Assembly: GCF_050436995.1 (NCBI RefSeq)
Contig: NC_134775.1
Span: 7,231,124 to 7,295,123 of the forward strand
Origin: Anticarsia gemmatalis
Taxonomy: Eukaryota; Arthropoda; Insecta; Lepidoptera; Erebidae
Length of the DNA: 64,000 bases
Direction of reading: 5' to 3'
Positions within the stretch are counted from its first letter, which is position 1; every line of letters starts with the position of its first letter. The position numbers and the translations under genes were made by a program. Under the pieces are notes generated by a model. That model was not told where the DNA came from, searched no databases, and saw only the letters and a program-made list of their open reading frames with translations. Positions 62,148 to 64,000 of this stretch are shown here, one piece after another.

Positions 62148-63480
62148 ATGAGTGAGACCGAATATAGTGACGCGAGTAAAAAGGCATTAGGCGACCTAAA
62201 GAGACAGCGGGGCTCCGTAAAGGGCCGCCTTACTTTATTTGAAAAATATGTCTTAGGTAGATTGCAAAATGTTCCTTTGTCTGAAACTCAGCTTAAAGAA
62301 TTATCGTTACGAATAGAATCAAGTGCGGTTTTGCTTAATACATTTAATTGCATTCAAGACCAGATAGAACAAATGTTAGATGAAACCGAAATAACTAACG
62401 AAATCGGCTATAGAGATACGTTTGAAAATCAATATTTTAACATTATGTCCATTGCGAAGTGTTTATTAGACAGTGTAAAAGGTGATCGTAATGATTCCCA
62501 GTGTTCGCGCACGCAAAACAAACCTATTTCTATTAAACTACCCGAAATAAAATTACCTACTTTCGAAGGTTCTTACGATAAGTGGCTCGAGTATAAGAAC
62601 TCGTATGTATCAATGATCCATAAACGTTGTGATTTAGATGCGATTCAAAAGTTCCACTATTTAAAATCATCACTTAGCGGTCTAGCTCTTCAAGTTATAA
62701 GCGCGTTAGAATTTACAGCACCTAATTATGCCCACGCTTGGGATTTGCTACAGAATAGGTTTCATAACAACCGTCTATTAATTCATAATCACGTTAAATC
62801 TTTGTTTACTGCACAAAATCTTACGAAAGAATCGCCAGTGCAAATAAGAAATTTGATAGACGTTGTGTTACGTAATTTACGCGCGCTGAAGTCATTAGAT
62901 GAGCCTACAGACTCATAGGACACGCTTATCATTTATATAGTTGTCTCAAAACTAGATTCAGCCACGGAACGTGAGTGGGAGAATCACAAAGGTTCGATAC
63001 CGTCTGATACACAACAAAAAATTAAGTTAGAAGATTTGTTAACATTTCTACGTCAACGCGCTGACATGTTAGACATGATACAGAATAATAATAATTCCCG
63101 TGTAAGTCATACTAAACACGACGTTAAGATTCATAAGCCCACTTCACACTCAACTCCTAAGTCACATAGTTATGTATCAATGCGTAAGGGTGACAATTTT
63201 ATTCGTAAACTAGCTGACCCGCGCAACTTCGCTTGCGTCACATAAGAGAGAATGCCTCATAATTTTCCCCGTTTTTTCAACATTTTTCATTGCTACTCCG
63301 CTCCTAATGGCCGTAGCGTGATGTTATATAGCCTATAACCTTCCTCGATAAATGGACTATCTAACACTGAAAGAATTTTTCAAATCGGACCAGTAGTTCC
63401 TGAGATTAGCGCGTTCAAACAAACAAACAAACAAACAAACAAACAAACTCTTCAGCTTTATAATATTAGTATAGATGTGT
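62148..63480 (+). pseudogene. BEL-2 gag, one stop and one retroposon insert
   Basis: It has a strong start (AAAATGAGTGAG at 62148) and a long frame to a TAG at 62916. The same frame goes on at once (DTLIIYIVVSKLDS) to 63207. Pao-type gag block: LPTFEGSYDKWLEY, NYAHAWDLLQNRFHNNRLL. A short retroposon enters at 63208. Relative to BEL-1 it is much better preserved, hence younger, which agrees with its position inside BEL-1. Confidence 0.85.
63208..63477 (+). mobile_element. Short retroposon with (AAAC)n, copy 3
   Basis: Starts CTAGCTGACCCGCGCAACTT, ends in (AAAC)n, CTCTTCAGC and ATAATATTAGTATAGAT. It is the third copy in the window and interrupts BEL-2 gag before its zinc knuckles. It is the youngest layer at this place. 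Confidence 0.8.
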
Positions 63481-64000
63481 CATGTGTAATGATAATCACT
63501 TTTTGTATATGTGTCCCCGTTTTTTAAATTTAAATGTGTCGGACAGAATCAAACTAAGCGACGATAACAAGTTATGTAGGAACTGTTTACGCGCAGGACA
63601 TTCATCATCAGAGTGTAAGTTTGGTGTCTGCAAACAGTGCCATAAGAAACATAATACGTTATTACATAGCGATCATTATAATAATACGTCAAATCAGGGT
63701 TCAACGCCCCGCGTGCAGTCAGCTGATGCACCGGTGTCAGTTGTATCGCACTCATTAGATTCCGTAAGTAATGCGAATATTGTACCGATAGGGGTCGCGT
63801 CGGCGTCATCCACGGTGCAATCACAAGTGTTATTATCCACTGCGCTTGTCGACGTCATGGATAGCAATAACAAATATGTAACAGCCCGCGCGTTGTTAGA
63901 TAACGGTAGTCAAAATAGTTTCATAATCGACGAACTATATATGCGTTTAAATATACCTATAATACAGTCCACTATACGAATATCGGGTGTGGGACAATCC
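63478..64000 (+). CDS. BEL-2 gag zinc knuckles and protease start (runs off window)
   Basis: The frame continues after the retroposon: CNDNHFLYMCP-type first knuckle, then CRNCLRAGHSSSEC and CKQCHKKHNTLLH, a Ser-rich linker, and RALLDNGSQNSFI, the D-x-G aspartic protease site. It is open to the end of the window. RT, RNase H and integrase would follow outside. Confidence 0.85.

Overview
The window looks like insect nuclear DNA, most probably from a moth or butterfly (Lepidoptera). It is AT-rich, has spliceosomal introns with GT/AG borders, and carries a lepidopteran-style mix of mobile elements: tRNA-headed SINEs, a SINE with a 5S-rRNA-like middle, CR1/Jockey-group LINEs, BEL/Pao LTR elements, mariner, Tc1 and piggyBac remnants, and a short repeat that reads into (AAAC)n. 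I found no host gene that I could support, no rRNA gene, no functional tRNA gene and no CRISPR array. Nearly every long open frame belongs to a transposable element.

Layout. 1-8.1 kb: the 3' end of an RNase-H-bearing LINE, two nearly identical ~0.9 kb repeats, a minus-strand LINE relic, a fold-back MITE and a copia scrap. 8.1-10.7 kb: exon 1 of a multi-intron transposase and two TIR elements. 10.7-16.75 kb: a near-complete LINE (LINE-A) broken by a SINE, which is itself broken by an antisense LINE, and by a small fold-back insert with a 13-bp target duplication. 16.77-26.04 kb: a minus-strand transposase gene of DUF7869 type, split by an 8,038-bp element with perfect 32-bp TIRs and a 4-bp target duplication. 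That insert carries a LINE, a mariner with a piggyBac relic inside it, a second LINE and a short retroposon. 26.2-27.6 kb: a Tc1-like relic. 27.6-32.7 kb: a GC-rich Jockey element. 32.7-42.8 kb: one LINE (LINE-E2) split by a 6-kb block holding a short retroposon, pentamer satellites and a nearly complete LINE with a PHD-finger ORF1 (LINE-G). 42.8-46.6 kb: a Penelope-like fragment, a compound SINE and DUF4817 relics. 46.677-52.213 kb: a complete TIR transposon (AAAT target duplication) that carries the best copy of the DUF7869-type transposase, with three visible phase-1 introns. 52.2-57.3 kb: a DUF4817 relic, a MITE, LINE-B with a cleanly inserted SINE, and another DUF7869-type copy. 57.36-64 kb: a decayed BEL/Pao element (BEL-1), entered by a younger one (BEL-2) that runs off the window.

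The main result is the DUF7869-type family. Four copies lie here: one with TIRs and introns, one split by a giant TIR element, and two fragments. Together they allow the element structure, the conserved Asp-Asp-Asp-like motifs and the intron phase to be described. The genes do not form a cooperating pathway. The region is a stack of insertions whose order can be read from the nesting. Family names rest on motifs I recognise by eye; no database search was run.
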